Notes: a model not told the origin generated them from the letters alone. Positions 1 to 7,771 are shown, counted from the stretch's first letter. The stretch: DNA of 62,981 nt from an uncultured Prevotellaceae bacterium (GCA_900318775.1 ONLY01000020.1:1-62981), one strand, 5' to 3'. Translations and numbers: made by a program.

Positions 1-1
1 T

Positions 2-427
2 ATGTTGAACGGATTAATGAAAAGCAATGGTTGGTTCCCAACGATGTTTGATGATTTCTTTAACACTGATTTCATGCCTCGTGCCAATAGTACAGCACCT
101 GCAGTCAATGTCAAGGAGAGTGAGAAGGCCTACACGATGGAACTTGCAGCTCCAGGCATTAAGAAAGAATATTGCCGAGTTGGCATCAACGACGAGGGCT
201 ACCTGACCATCGCCATCGAGAACAAGGCTGAGCACAAGCATGAGGACAAGCACCACCACTATCTGCGCCGCGAGTTCAGCTACTCGAACTACGAGCAGAA
301 CTACACGCTGCCGGATGATGTCGTGAAAGACCAGATCTCTGCCAAGGTGGAGGACGGCATCCTGACTATCACCATGCCGAAGGCCGAGCAGAAGCAAAAG
401 GTCACCAAGGCCATTGAGGTCTCGTAA
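2..427 (+). CDS. Small heat shock protein (Hsp20/alpha-crystallin family)
   Basis: A 141-residue cytosolic ATP-independent holdase expected to bind unfolding proteins and pass them to DnaK/ClpB. Residues 30-140 form an alpha-crystallin domain: VNVKESEKAYTMELAAPGI is the typical first strands, and VEDGILTITMPK is the hallmark A-x-x-x-n-G-v-L motif near the end. The N-terminal arm WFPTMFDDFF is typical of Bacteroidetes members. The ATG lies at the second base of the window, so the promoter is not visible. A bidirectional terminator follows. Family assignment is sure; the start is likely because the length fits the family. Confidence 0.95.
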   Translation: MLNGLMKSNGWFPTMFDDFFNTDFMPRANSTAPAVNVKESEKAYTMELAAPGIKKEYCRVGINDEGYLTIAIENKAEHKHEDKHHHYLRREFSYSNYEQNYTLPDDVVKDQISAKVEDGILTITMPKAEQKQKVTKAIEVS

Positions 428-470
428 CAGATTGCTTGATAGCATAGCTTTAAAAACTCAGAACTAGAAT

Positions 471-505
471 AGCCCCGACCTGCAATGCAAGCCGGGGCTT
501 CTTTT
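471..505 (+). terminator. Rho-independent terminator, probably bidirectional
   Basis: AGCCCCG and CGGGGCT arms around a short loop, followed by CTTTT. It lies between the converging hsp20 gene and the dinB remnant. Confidence 0.85.
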
Positions 506-535
506 GGGATTATATGTCGTATGGCATGGTGTAAA

Positions 536-862
536 TCAAGCCTCTGGCCACGGCTCAAACTCCAGTTCAAGCATGACCCAAGGCTGCTGCTCCTGAGCGG
601 TGGCGTTCTTTTGGTTTGAAACACCCAAGCCTAACAAACGGATAGGGTGGGAGTGGAACTCTACGCCCTGCATAAGTTGTTTCGCTAAAGGAAGAATATC
701 GTCCTTGGTCCGCAAGATGTGGTCAACAATGATACTGCGGGTAATCTGCTGGAAGTCCAGGAACTTCACTTTCAGTGTCAGTGTGCGCCCCTCGAAGTCA
801 TTCTTCTCTATGCGCCTGACCAATTCTAATACCGTGTGATACAGGTGGATGGTGACGGCAGA
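536..862 (-). pseudogene. dinB: 3' remnant of dinB (DNA polymerase IV little-finger domain)
   Basis: About 108 residues match the C-terminal little-finger domain of Y-family Pol IV: YHTVLELVRRIEKNDFEGRT, LTLKVKFLDFQQITRS and HPIRLLGLGVSN, ending in ELEFEPWPEA as in Bacteroidales DinB. The palm, fingers and catalytic acidic residues (roughly 250 residues) are missing. Upstream of about position 862 the frame stays open but no longer resembles DinB, and it runs into the end of the permease gene. This is best read as what remains after a deletion that joined tauE-like DNA to the dinB 3' end. A little-finger domain without the catalytic core cannot polymerise. Confidence 0.85.
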
Positions 863-944
863 GTTCTCACTGATGAGCATCCAGACGGGACATTCATAAA
901 CAAATAGACATCCCCGCAAATGGAACTTCAAACCGGGTATGGAG

Positions 945-1667
945 CTACGATAAAAGTATGAACACACCACTTACGGTTATGTAGGCATAGACTATGTAGC
1001 GGAAGATGCGATTGGGGATGTGCTTGAACACATAGGCTCCCAAACACGTGCCTATAACGACCCCACCAAGGCCGAAACAATAATCTGTCAGGACAGTCGA
1101 AGTCAGGAAGCCGTTGTAGGCTCGAACGCCAGTCATCATCACGTTGCCAATCAGAAAATAGGTCTGCGCCATTGCCATATAGTGTTCTTTAGTCGGCTCA
1201 CTCTTGATGAAGTAAAGCACGGCAGGCGGGCCTTGCATGCCGAAGAAACCGCCCATCAGTCCACTCAATGTTCCTGCGCCTACCTGCACCTTCTTTGTAG
1301 TCGGCAGCTTTATGCGCTGGCTAAACAGCATGAAATAGATGCTGATCAAGATAAGTGCCACACCAAGGATGCGCCGCAAGATATGGTCTTCGATACGAGT
1401 CAGAGCGAATATGGCGATGGTCGAGACGATGATAAATGTCACCAGAATCGGCCAAAGTCTGTTCCACGTGACGTAGCCACGCAACCGCCATACGATAGCT
1501 GCAGAGGTCGTGATTGCCAACAGTCCTGAGAGGGTAGTGGCCTCGCCATAGCTTGGCAGGAGGAACGGCAGCACCGTCATGATGAAGATGCCGAATCCGA
1601 AGCCCGTGGTGCGCTGTATGAAACTCGCGCCGATGCTCAGCAGGAATATGGATAGAACGATACTCAC
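945..1667 (-). CDS. Sulfite exporter TauE/SafE family permease
   Basis: A 240-residue integral inner-membrane protein with about eight hydrophobic segments in two repeated halves. The family marker GAGTLSGLMGGFFGMQGPP begins the second half, and the N-terminal RTTGFGFGIF region is its counterpart. TauE/SafE proteins export sulfite, sulfoacetate or related organosulfur anions; the substrate here is unknown. It is a single gene with its own likely -7 element just upstream and no metabolic neighbours. Its 3' end borders the dinB remnant, so the locus has been rearranged downstream. Confidence 0.9.
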   Translation of the reverse strand: MSIVLSIFLLSIGASFIQRTTGFGFGIFIMTVLPFLLPSYGEATTLSGLLAITTSAAIVWRLRGYVTWNRLWPILVTFIIVSTIAIFALTRIEDHILRRILGVALILISIYFMLFSQRIKLPTTKKVQVGAGTLSGLMGGFFGMQGPPAVLYFIKSEPTKEHYMAMAQTYFLIGNVMMTGVRAYNGFLTSTVLTDYCFGLGGVVIGTCLGAYVFKHIPNRIFRYIVYAYITVSGVFILLS

Positions 1668-1683
1668 TTTTTAATATTCGCTA

Positions 1684-1691
1684 CAAAGATA
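1684..1691 (-). promoter_or_regulatory. Bacteroidetes -7 element before the TauE gene
   Basis: TATCTTTG on the minus strand matches the Bacteroidetes TAnnTTTG -7 consensus, 17 bases upstream of the ATG. No clear TTTG at -33. Confidence 0.45.
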
Positions 1692-1739
1692 CGAAAATTA
1701 CGGGAATTTTGCCTATCTTCGCAAATATATATGAATTAA

Positions 1740-2021
1740 GAAGAATTATTTGAATCAAGAGGGAAAACATCATTTGCAAACAGAATGTGGTGTTTGTTCA
1801 TGAAGTCAATCTTCTGGACTTACGAAGCATTTACAGTTAACGATTGTAAGACTGAAGTCAAGCAATCTAGTAAAAAGAGGTGCCAGTACTTTACATTAAC
1901 CCTGTAAGTAACCGATAATCAGAAGATAAAATATTAGCCGTGCAGGCTGCTGTCGAAGAGTAAGCAAAACTCTATATTATACTTTGAGCGCAATTCCATT
2001 CGAGAGTTGCGCTCTTTTTTT
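1740..2021 (+). ncRNA. Candidate structured non-coding RNA (family not identified)
   Basis: About 280 bases with no convincing gene contain a series of hairpins before a terminator: CAAAC/GTTTG near 1779, GACTT..AAGTC enclosing TTACA/TGTAA at 1819-1861, TTTACA/TGTAAG near 1883-1900, AGCC/GGCT near 1936, AGAGT/ACTCT at 1957-1973. A 35-codon ORF (1800-1907) lies inside but has no recognisable homology. Bacteroidales carry promoter-to-terminator RNAs related to 6S RNA (the Bacteroidales-1 motif), but I cannot show the diagnostic long bulged helix here. Low confidence. Confidence 0.25.
1985..2021 (+). terminator. Strong rho-independent terminator
   Basis: GAGCGCAA and TTGCGCTC form an 8-bp stem followed by eight T. 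No protein gene precedes it on the plus strand, so it implies an upstream transcript, the candidate RNA at 1740. Confidence 0.85.
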
Positions 2022-2046
2022 TGTTACTTATGCCCCGTACTTAGAA

Positions 2047-2080
2047 TTTGTCTTGTTTTTAAGTCACAAAACAAGACAAA
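2047..2080. repeat. Perfect 13-bp inverted repeat upstream of the DUF4143 ATPase
   Basis: TTTGTCTTGTTTT, an 8-base spacer, then AAAACAAGACAAA. It lies 97 bases before the ATPase start and just upstream of its -7 element. There is no T-run, so it is more likely an operator or a protein-binding palindrome than a terminator. Confidence 0.6.
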
Positions 2081-2125
2081 CTGTATCTTTTTTGTAAAAT
2101 GTTAGGTGGTACTACTTTTTATTTA

Positions 2126-2169
2126 TATATTTGCGCTGAGTAAAATTACTCACTTCACTGAGTAAAATT
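2126..2169 (+). promoter_or_regulatory. -7 element and GAGTAAAATT repeats before the ATPase gene
   Basis: TATATTTG (2126-2133) matches TAnnTTTG. It is followed by GAGTAAAATTACTC (2138-2151), a palindrome with 6-bp arms, and a second GAGTAAAATT (2160-2169) ending 7 bases before the ATG. The repeats fall in the presumed 5' untranslated region and could be a protein- or RNA-level control site. Confidence 0.55.
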
Positions 2170-2176
2170 TTGAATT

Positions 2177-3364
2177 ATGTACAAAAGGTCAGAATATCAA
2201 ATAATTACAAGTAGGCTAAAAGAGCCAAGAAAGTTCATTCAGGTTGTTATGGGACCGCGCCAAGTGGGTAAATCTACTGTTGTTAAGCAGGTGCTTCAAG
2301 ATTTGGATTTGCCTTATCAGCAGTTCTCTGCCGATAATGTGCCAGCATCAAATACTGCTTGGGTGTCTAACTGTTGGGCTGCTGTTCGTAGTCTGAAGGA
2401 GAGCAAAGGCCTTGATAGTATGATTCTTGTTATCGATGAAATTCAGAAGATATCTAATTGGAGTGAGGTCGTAAAGAAGGAGTGGGATGATGATACCTTA
2501 CACGATCGCAACATAAAAGTGTTGCTGCTTGGAAGTAGTCGTGTGCTTTTAGAAAAAGGACTTTCTGAGTCGTTAGGTGGGCGCTTCGAAGAAATACGCA
2601 TGACTCATTGGAGCTATCCTGAAATGAAAGAGTGTTTTGGCTTTACACTCGACCAGTATCTTTTCTTTGGAGGTTATCCTGGTGCTGCGGGCCTGATAAA
2701 TGAGGCTGACCGCTGGGAGCAGTATATACAGTCGGCAATCATTGATGCGACCATCAATAAGGATATCCTGATGAATACACCTATCAGTAAGCCAGCCCTT
2801 CTTCGTCAGACTTTTGAACTTGGTGCTTCTTACTCTGGCGAGATACTCTCTCTTAACAAGATGCTTGGCTCTTTACAAGATGCAGGAAACACCGTTACTC
2901 TGGCAGGTTATATTAATCTGCTTGATGAGAGTGGTATGCTGTGCGGACTTCAGAAGTATAGTATCGATACAGCCCGACGTCGAGCCAGTATTCCCAAATT
3001 TCAGGTATATAACAATGCCCTAACGATGGTGTATAATCCTCATACGTTCAATCAGGCTATTATGGATCGCAAGGAGTGGGGGCGCATCTTTGAATCGGGG
3101 ATAGGTGCTTGGATTGTCAGTCAGTCTTTTGTTCATCGTATTGAAGTGTTCTATTGGCGTGAACTTGCCGACGAGGTTGATTTTATTCTTCGCAAGAAGG
3201 GAACAGTCGTTGCCATCGAGGTAAAGAGTAATGCAGAAAAGAATACGAAAGGACTTGATAAGTTTAGAGAAAAGTTCCGCCCTAAATCTGCATTTATCGT
3301 GGGTGACGGTGGTATAAGCGCTGAAGAGTTCCTTTCTATGGATATAAGGACTCTTTTCAAATAA
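2177..3364 (+). CDS. ATP-binding protein, AAA_14/DUF4143 family
   Basis: A 395-residue P-loop ATPase. The AAA_14 domain occupies residues 15-150: GPRQVGKST is Walker A (near residue 26), LVIDEIQKI is Walker B and LLLGSSR is the sensor-1 strand. The C-terminal half is DUF4143, with a PD-(D/E)XK-like core VDFILRKKGTVVAIEVKSN near residue 335. These proteins are widespread in Bacteroidales in many copies and their function is unknown; a DNA-associated or conflict role has been suggested from the architecture. It stands alone, preceded by unusual inverted repeats and followed by a long gene-poor stretch, which suits an acquired single-gene unit. Confidence 0.9.
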   Translation: MYKRSEYQIITSRLKEPRKFIQVVMGPRQVGKSTVVKQVLQDLDLPYQQFSADNVPASNTAWVSNCWAAVRSLKESKGLDSMILVIDEIQKISNWSEVVKKEWDDDTLHDRNIKVLLLGSSRVLLEKGLSESLGGRFEEIRMTHWSYPEMKECFGFTLDQYLFFGGYPGAAGLINEADRWEQYIQSAIIDATINKDILMNTPISKPALLRQTFELGASYSGEILSLNKMLGSLQDAGNTVTLAGYINLLDESGMLCGLQKYSIDTARRRASIPKFQVYNNALTMVYNPHTFNQAIMDRKEWGRIFESGIGAWIVSQSFVHRIEVFYWRELADEVDFILRKKGTVVAIEVKSNAEKNTKGLDKFREKFRPKSAFIVGDGGISAEEFLSMDIRTLFK

Positions 3365-4160
3365 TAGTTTAATATTGGTGGCGTTTTGTTTGGTGATTTG
3401 ACAATATTTTAGTATTTTTTGCCGCAGAATTTGCGACGTTAAATACGATATTATGTTGCATAAAATGTCAAAAGCGTTCTATATATACACGAAAGAGATA
3501 ATTGGACAAACTACCGTTGGGAGCTTCTGAGGTGTCACTCTTTACTGGATGTATGCTCTGTCTTATGTAAAACAATGGAAGAACTTATATCAATCTTGTA
3601 TGCAGCCTCAATGCAATAAGCATACAATAAAGGAGTACCCTCAATTCTTGTCCGGTAGATGTCCGGTATTTGTCCAGTATTTGTCCGGTATATGTTCGGT
3701 AAATGACCGGACAAGTACCGATGATATAACGAGCAAATAGCGGACAGTGATAGAAGGAACATCGAAGCAACACCGAGGCTATTATATGGATAGAGTGTAG
3801 TTGGATATAAGAAATAACAAAGAATAACATATGAATTATCTATAATATGAGTATCATAATAACAAATTAAAGATAGGAGAAAAGAGCAATGAAGAAGAAA
3901 GGTTAAGGAGTATTGGGACTGACAATACCTAAAAGGGTACGTGTAGCAGGGATGACTTTTTACCTGCGTAACGGACAAGTAATCGGTCGAGAAACAGCGA
4001 CGCACGAGAAATATAGCATTCTAACTTTTCGTCACACTTGGACAACAGGACACAGATAGTTAGGAGATTACTCTGGTTTTTTCTGATACTGTGTTCTGTG
4101 TGTATACATGTATGCAAACTGGTCAAAAACTGTTTTGGAGCGTGTAGCTCACTTTTGCAG
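3365..4160. other. Gene-poor stretch with no supported gene
   Basis: Open frames of 60-156 codons exist on both strands, but they overlap each other, run through the short tandem repeats and resemble no protein family. AT-rich and spacer-like, apart from the repeat at 3648-3715. Nothing else recognised. Confidence 0.6.
3648..3715. repeat. 11-bp tandem repeat flanked by inverted repeats
   Basis: Five consecutive 11-bp units from 3651 to 3705 (TCCGGTAGATG, TCCGGTATTTG, TCCAGTATTTG, TCCGGTATATG, TTCGGTAAATG). The array is bounded by CTTGTCCGGT (3648-3657) and its exact inverse ACCGGACAAG (3706-3715). A period of one helical turn places every TCCGGT on the same face of DNA. Read on the minus strand the units translate to repeating TGQ and YRT tripeptides, but no gene is supported. 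Confidence 0.85.
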
Positions 4161-4167
4161 ATTTATA

Positions 4168-4200
4168 TTTGGCAGATTAATTTCTTTTTTCATATCTTTG
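4168..4200 (+). promoter_or_regulatory. Canonical Bacteroidetes promoter for the DUF2779 gene
   Basis: TTTG (4168-4171), 21 bases, TATCTTTG (4193-4200): a full sigma-ABfr-type promoter, 36 bases before the ATG. This differs from the shared element used by the genes downstream. Confidence 0.8.
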
Positions 4201-4236
4201 GGGCAATTAAAAACAAAATTGTAAAAAAACATATCC

Positions 4237-5844
4237 ATGGAAGGGCTATCTAAATCACGTTACACCGCTTTCTGCCAGTGCCCCAAGAACTTGTGGCTGA
4301 AGGTGTTCAAACCTGAAGAGGCAACAGTGGATGCTGGTGTGGAAGCACGTTTTGAGAGCGGCAATGAAGTGGGCGATTTGGCTATGGGTCTCTTTGGTGA
4401 TTACAAGGAAGCTCATGCCGAAAAGCCTGATGGTGGTCTTGACCTCGCAAAGATGGTGGAACAGACCCGCCAGTGGATGCAGGATGGCGTAGAGAACATC
4501 TGCGAGGCATCGTTTACCTACGACAGGGAGCATGTTGTGGAGAATGTGACATTACCGCCAGATAAGCCTTGGTTTACAAAATGGACAGAGTCGCATTATT
4601 GTGCTGTAGATATTCTGCGCAAGAACGGTGATGGATGGGACATCTACGAGGTGAAAAGCACCAGCTTCCCTGAGTTCAACGGAAATGAGGCGAAGTTGGA
4701 GAAGTATGCTCCCGACATCGCTTATCAGAAATGGGTGTTGAAGAAGTGTGGCGTCAAGGTGACGGGCACTTATCTGGTCTGTCTGAACAGCGATTATGTG
4801 CGACAGGGTGATCTTGACCTTCAACAACTTTTTGCTGTCATTGACATGAAAGAGTTGGTGGAGAATGAGTACACGAAAGTGTCGACACGTGTTCGTCGGG
4901 CAACCCGACTGCTTGCTAAGGAACAGGAACCCGAAATGGAACTTTCAGAACATTGCATGAAGCCTTATGCTTGTGCTTTCTGGAACTACTGCAAGCGTCA
5001 ACATGGTGTGTCTTCGCCTTCTGTGTTCGACATCTATGGTGGCAAAGGACGTGGCGGTTTCACTTTTAACAAGAAACTTGATTGCTATCATCAGGGGCTT
5101 GTCACGTTTGAGGATTTGCGCCAGAATGATATCGGTCTCATTCAGAATATGCAGATAGAGGCTGCTTTGACTGGTAAGGTGTTTATCAATCCCGATGGCA
5201 TACGTAAATTCCTTGAAAAACTGACCTATCCGCTCTACTTTCTCGACTTCGAGACGATGCAGGATGCTGTGCCGCAGTATGATGGGGCAAAGGTTTACGG
5301 ACAAATCACTTTCCAGTATTCCCTGCATATCAAGGAGAGCGAGACAGCTAAGTATGAGCATCGTGAGTTTCTGGCTCCAAGCAACGGCAGCGACCCTCGT
5401 CGTCCTTTAGCGGAACAACTCTGCAAGGACATCCCTAAGAATGTCTGCACGTTGGCATATAATAAGATGTTCGAGTGTGGACGCATCCGCGAGTTAGCTG
5501 CTTTGTATCCCGACCTTGCCCCGCATCTGTTGAATATCGCAGACCACATCGTTGACCTCATCGACCCCTTCCGAGCTGGCGACTATTATGTTCCAGCTAT
5601 GGGTGGTTCGTTCTCCATTAAGAGTGTGTTGCCAGCCCTCTTCCCTGATGAGCCGAGCCTCAACTATCACAACCTCGATGAGCGCTGCCAAAATGGAGGT
5701 GATGCAATGACCATCTTTCCTCGCATCAAAGATATGGAACCAGAAGAGGCCGCTGCCAGTCGTGAAGCCCTCCTCCGCTACTGTGAACTCGACACCTGGG
5801 CAATGGTGAAGGTGTGGGAGAAATTGAAAGAAATGGCCAAATAG
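4237..5844 (+). CDS. DUF2779 domain protein, putative nuclease
   Basis: A 535-residue two-domain protein. The N-terminal part begins SKSRYTAFCQCPKNLWL, the signature of RecB/Cas4-like PD-(D/E)XK relatives, and has candidate catalytic residues D125, E138 and K140 (IYEVKSTS). The C-terminal DUF2779 part has FLDFET (D337, E339) and late acidic residues (LRYCELDTWAMVKVW), the pattern of DEDD/RNase H-like 3'-5' exonucleases. Two nuclease folds in one chain suggest DNA or RNA processing; the true substrate is unknown. It is the first gene of the accessory island and has a canonical promoter. Its stop codon abuts the first copy of the shared promoter element, and its last 138 bases are duplicated at 7332-7469. 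Confidence 0.85.
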   Translation: MEGLSKSRYTAFCQCPKNLWLKVFKPEEATVDAGVEARFESGNEVGDLAMGLFGDYKEAHAEKPDGGLDLAKMVEQTRQWMQDGVENICEASFTYDREHVVENVTLPPDKPWFTKWTESHYCAVDILRKNGDGWDIYEVKSTSFPEFNGNEAKLEKYAPDIAYQKWVLKKCGVKVTGTYLVCLNSDYVRQGDLDLQQLFAVIDMKELVENEYTKVSTRVRRATRLLAKEQEPEMELSEHCMKPYACAFWNYCKRQHGVSSPSVFDIYGGKGRGGFTFNKKLDCYHQGLVTFEDLRQNDIGLIQNMQIEAALTGKVFINPDGIRKFLEKLTYPLYFLDFETMQDAVPQYDGAKVYGQITFQYSLHIKESETAKYEHREFLAPSNGSDPRRPLAEQLCKDIPKNVCTLAYNKMFECGRIRELAALYPDLAPHLLNIADHIVDLIDPFRAGDYYVPAMGGSFSIKSVLPALFPDEPSLNYHNLDERCQNGGDAMTIFPRIKDMEPEEAAASREALLRYCELDTWAMVKVWEKLKEMAK

Positions 5845-5875
5845 TTTGAATTTTTCAAGCGAAGTGACTATATTA
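5845..5875 (+). promoter_or_regulatory. Shared island promoter element, copy A
   Basis: TTTGAATTTTTC, seven bases, GTGACTATATTA. TTTG lies 20 bases before TATATTA, the normal -33/-7 spacing, but the -7 is TATATTA rather than TAnnTTTG. It starts directly after the DUF2779 stop codon and ends 26 bases before the next ATG. Confidence 0.8.
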
Positions 5876-5901
5876 TTACCACCCCCTAATACAACACAAT
5901 T

Positions 5902-6273
5902 ATGGAAAGTATTGATCCTCAAAAGTATTTTGAACTTCAAGAGAAGCTACAACAAGAAGCCAAAGCTGAAGCTATTGCACTATTGCGTGACAAGGTTGAA
6001 AATCATGCCATTGTTATAGATGACATTGATAAGCAGATTAGTGACCATGATTGGATTGTAACTAAAGTCGGCAATATTCATATTGTTCTTTATGCATACG
6101 GGGTGAATAAATATGGCAAACTATGTTTCAAAGCATTTTATCAGGTTACTAGAGAGGATTATAAAGAAGGAGAGTGGTGCATGTTTGAAGAATACGGCAT
6201 CAACAACCTTTATTGCGAAGTGTATGAAATCATTGCCGAACATATCATAGCAAATCAAGATGCTCAAGAGTAA
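5902..6273 (+). CDS. Hypothetical protein, 123 residues
   Basis: No family recognised. An acidic cytosolic protein with a charged amphipathic N-terminal helix (about residues 8-45, rich in E, A, Q and K) followed by a compact alpha/beta part with strands around IVTKVGNIHIVLYAYG and KLCFKAFYQV. No signal peptide or membrane segment. Driven by element copy A. Size and fold pattern resemble the many small accessory or immunity-type proteins found in such islands, but nothing in the sequence assigns a function. Confidence 0.7.
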   Translation: MESIDPQKYFELQEKLQQEAKAEAIALLRDKVENHAIVIDDIDKQISDHDWIVTKVGNIHIVLYAYGVNKYGKLCFKAFYQVTREDYKEGEWCMFEEYGINNLYCEVYEIIAEHIIANQDAQE

Positions 6274-6300
6274 ATAAAGTCAAAGTGTTGTCAAAACAAT

Positions 6301-6328
6301 TTAAAACCTCGCGATGTATAGGGAATCG
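6301..6328 (+). repeat. Second shared upstream element, copy 1
   Basis: TTAAAACCTCGCGA, one base, then GTATAGGGAATCG, ending 11 bases before the LRR gene. An almost identical copy precedes the gene at 7838. Possibly a promoter or leader of another class. Confidence 0.6.
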
Positions 6329-6339
6329 GTAAGTAAGTT

Positions 6340-7335
6340 ATGGCAAAGAAAAAAATGAAGATTGAGGTCATAAATGGTGTGGGGATTATTCCCCAAGATG
6401 CAAAGAAAATCCCCGAAGCAGCATTTCGTTACGACGAAAGTCTGACCAGTGTCACCATTCCGACATCAGTGGAGATAATTGGATGGATAGCTTTTGAGGG
6501 TTGTTCAAGTCTAAGTCGTATCAATATCCCTGAGTCGGTAAGAATTATCAGTTCTGAAGCTTTTTTCAATTGCTCAAAGTTAGAGGCAATTGTTATCCCC
6601 AAATCGGTCAAGACAATCGGTGAGAGAAATCCATGGCATGGCTGCTCATGCCTTCACAGCATAGAGGTTTCTTTAGAAAACGACACTTATGATTCAAGAA
6701 ACAATTGTAATGCTATCATAGAAACAAAAACTAACATTTTGTTGGCTGGATGCAAGACGACAAACATCCCAGATTCAGTAACAAGAATCGGAGATCTGGC
6801 CTTTGCTTATTGTATAGGTCTTACCAGTATCGTCATTCCCGAATCAGTAACAGAAATTGGGGAATGGGCATTCGCGGGCTGTACAGGACTTACCAGTATC
6901 GTCATTCCCGAATCAGTAACAGAAATTGGGGCAGGTGCATTCAGAGGCTGTACAGGACTGACCAGTATTGTCATTCCCGAATCAGTAACAGTAATTAGGG
7001 AAGGTGCATTCGAAGGCTGTACAGGACTGACCAGTATTGTCATTCCCGAATCTGTAAATAGAATTGACCGTTATGCTTTTTCTAAATGCAGTGGTTTGAC
7101 ATCTGTTAACATACCAAACAGCGTAACAAGCATCGGGTATAGTGCGTTCGGGGGTTGTCGTGCGTTAAAGCATGTCTCTATCATGGGCTCTTTTGAGAAT
7201 TTCAATGTTTTTGATGTGTTCTACCTTTCTGATTCTCTGGAAACATTGACTTTGGGCGTGGGCGTCAAAAAAGTTACTGGAATTGAAACCGAAGACTTCC
7301 CATCCCTAAAAAGCGTCACTTATCTGAAGTCATGA
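6340..7335 (+). CDS. BspA-type leucine-rich repeat protein without signal peptide
   Basis: 331 residues of about twelve 23-residue LRR_5 (Treponema/BspA-type) repeats with consensus GLTSIVIPESVTEIG..AF.GC. LRR_5 proteins of Bacteroidetes are usually surface adhesins, but this one starts MAKKKMKIEVING and has no signal peptide, lipobox or sorting domain, so it is predicted to be cytoplasmic. The four central repeats (about 6814-7050) are nearly identical at DNA level in 69-bp units, a sign of recent expansion or contraction. The C-terminal repeats diverge into a capping region. It may act as a recognition or scaffold module for its neighbours, but that is inference. Its stop overlaps the duplicated DUF2779 tail. 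Confidence 0.85.
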   Translation: MAKKKMKIEVINGVGIIPQDAKKIPEAAFRYDESLTSVTIPTSVEIIGWIAFEGCSSLSRINIPESVRIISSEAFFNCSKLEAIVIPKSVKTIGERNPWHGCSCLHSIEVSLENDTYDSRNNCNAIIETKTNILLAGCKTTNIPDSVTRIGDLAFAYCIGLTSIVIPESVTEIGEWAFAGCTGLTSIVIPESVTEIGAGAFRGCTGLTSIVIPESVTVIREGAFEGCTGLTSIVIPESVNRIDRYAFSKCSGLTSVNIPNSVTSIGYSAFGGCRALKHVSIMGSFENFNVFDVFYLSDSLETLTLGVGVKKVTGIETEDFPSLKSVTYLKS

Positions 7336-7469
7336 CTCTCTTCCCACGCATCAAAGATATGGAACCAGAAGAGGCCGCTGCCAGTCGTGAAGCTCTGCTC
7401 CGTTACTGCGAACTCGACACCTGGGCGATGGTGAAGGTGTGGGAGAAATTGAAAGAAATGGCCAAATAG
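7332..7469 (+). pseudogene. Duplicated 3' end of the DUF2779 gene
   Basis: These 138 bases encode 45 residues (MTLFPRIKDMEPEEAAASRE onwards to EKLKEMAK and stop) that match the last 45 residues of the protein at 4237-5844 almost exactly, with a handful of mostly silent changes. The similarity continues through the stop codon into a full copy of the shared promoter element. The rest of the gene is absent, so this is a fragment. An in-frame ATG overlaps the LRR stop, but translation as a functional peptide is doubtful. Confidence 0.9.
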
Positions 7470-7500
7470 TTTGAATTTTTCAAGCGAAGTGACTATATTA
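7470..7500 (+). promoter_or_regulatory. Shared island promoter element, copy B
   Basis: Identical over all 31 bases to copy A, duplicated together with the DUF2779 3' end. It ends 22 bases before the ATG of the 82-residue gene. Confidence 0.8.
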
Positions 7501-7522
7501 GGTCTCAACCAAATGAAATAAG

Positions 7523-7771
7523 ATGGAAAAAACTTATAACATCAACGGAACAAGTTATACGGTAAACGAGCTTATTGCCATTATGCGTGAGCAACTGCCC
7601 GGCCTTAAGAAGTATTCTCATTTCGCAGATGCAGAAATAGAGTTTTGTCGACAGAACAAAGAAGGTGCCCTCTTCTTTTATGTCTCTAATGACAATGGAG
7701 AGGATATGATGGTTAAAATTGGCCCTGAAGAGACAATCTATTGGGATTGGACCGGCCAGGTTCTGGACTAA
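7523..7771 (+). CDS. Hypothetical protein, 82 residues
   Basis: No family recognised. A small acidic soluble protein (MEKTYNINGTSYTVNELI...) with a helix after the initial beta hairpin and a C-terminal strand pair around GALFFYVSNDNGEDMMVKIGP. First gene after element copy B, probably cotranscribed with the two genes downstream (66-bp and 37-bp gaps). Confidence 0.7.
   Translation: MEKTYNINGTSYTVNELIAIMREQLPGLKKYSHFADAEIEFCRQNKEGALFFYVSNDNGEDMMVKIGPEETIYWDWTGQVLD

Noticed and set aside
3535-4005. 156-codon minus-strand frame over the 11-bp repeats
   Set aside because: Its repeated YRT/TGQ residues come from the DNA repeat, another frame over the same region is equally repetitive, no family is recognised, and no promoter is seen.
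6807-7050. Regular 69-bp repeats suggestive of a CRISPR-like array
   Set aside because: They are in-frame codons of the LRR protein, with no spacers of constant length and no cas genes.
5707-7500. Promoter copies A and B as evidence of two independent elements
   Set aside because: B was copied together with the DUF2779 tail, so A and B are one origin; the regulon argument rests on the six other copies as well.
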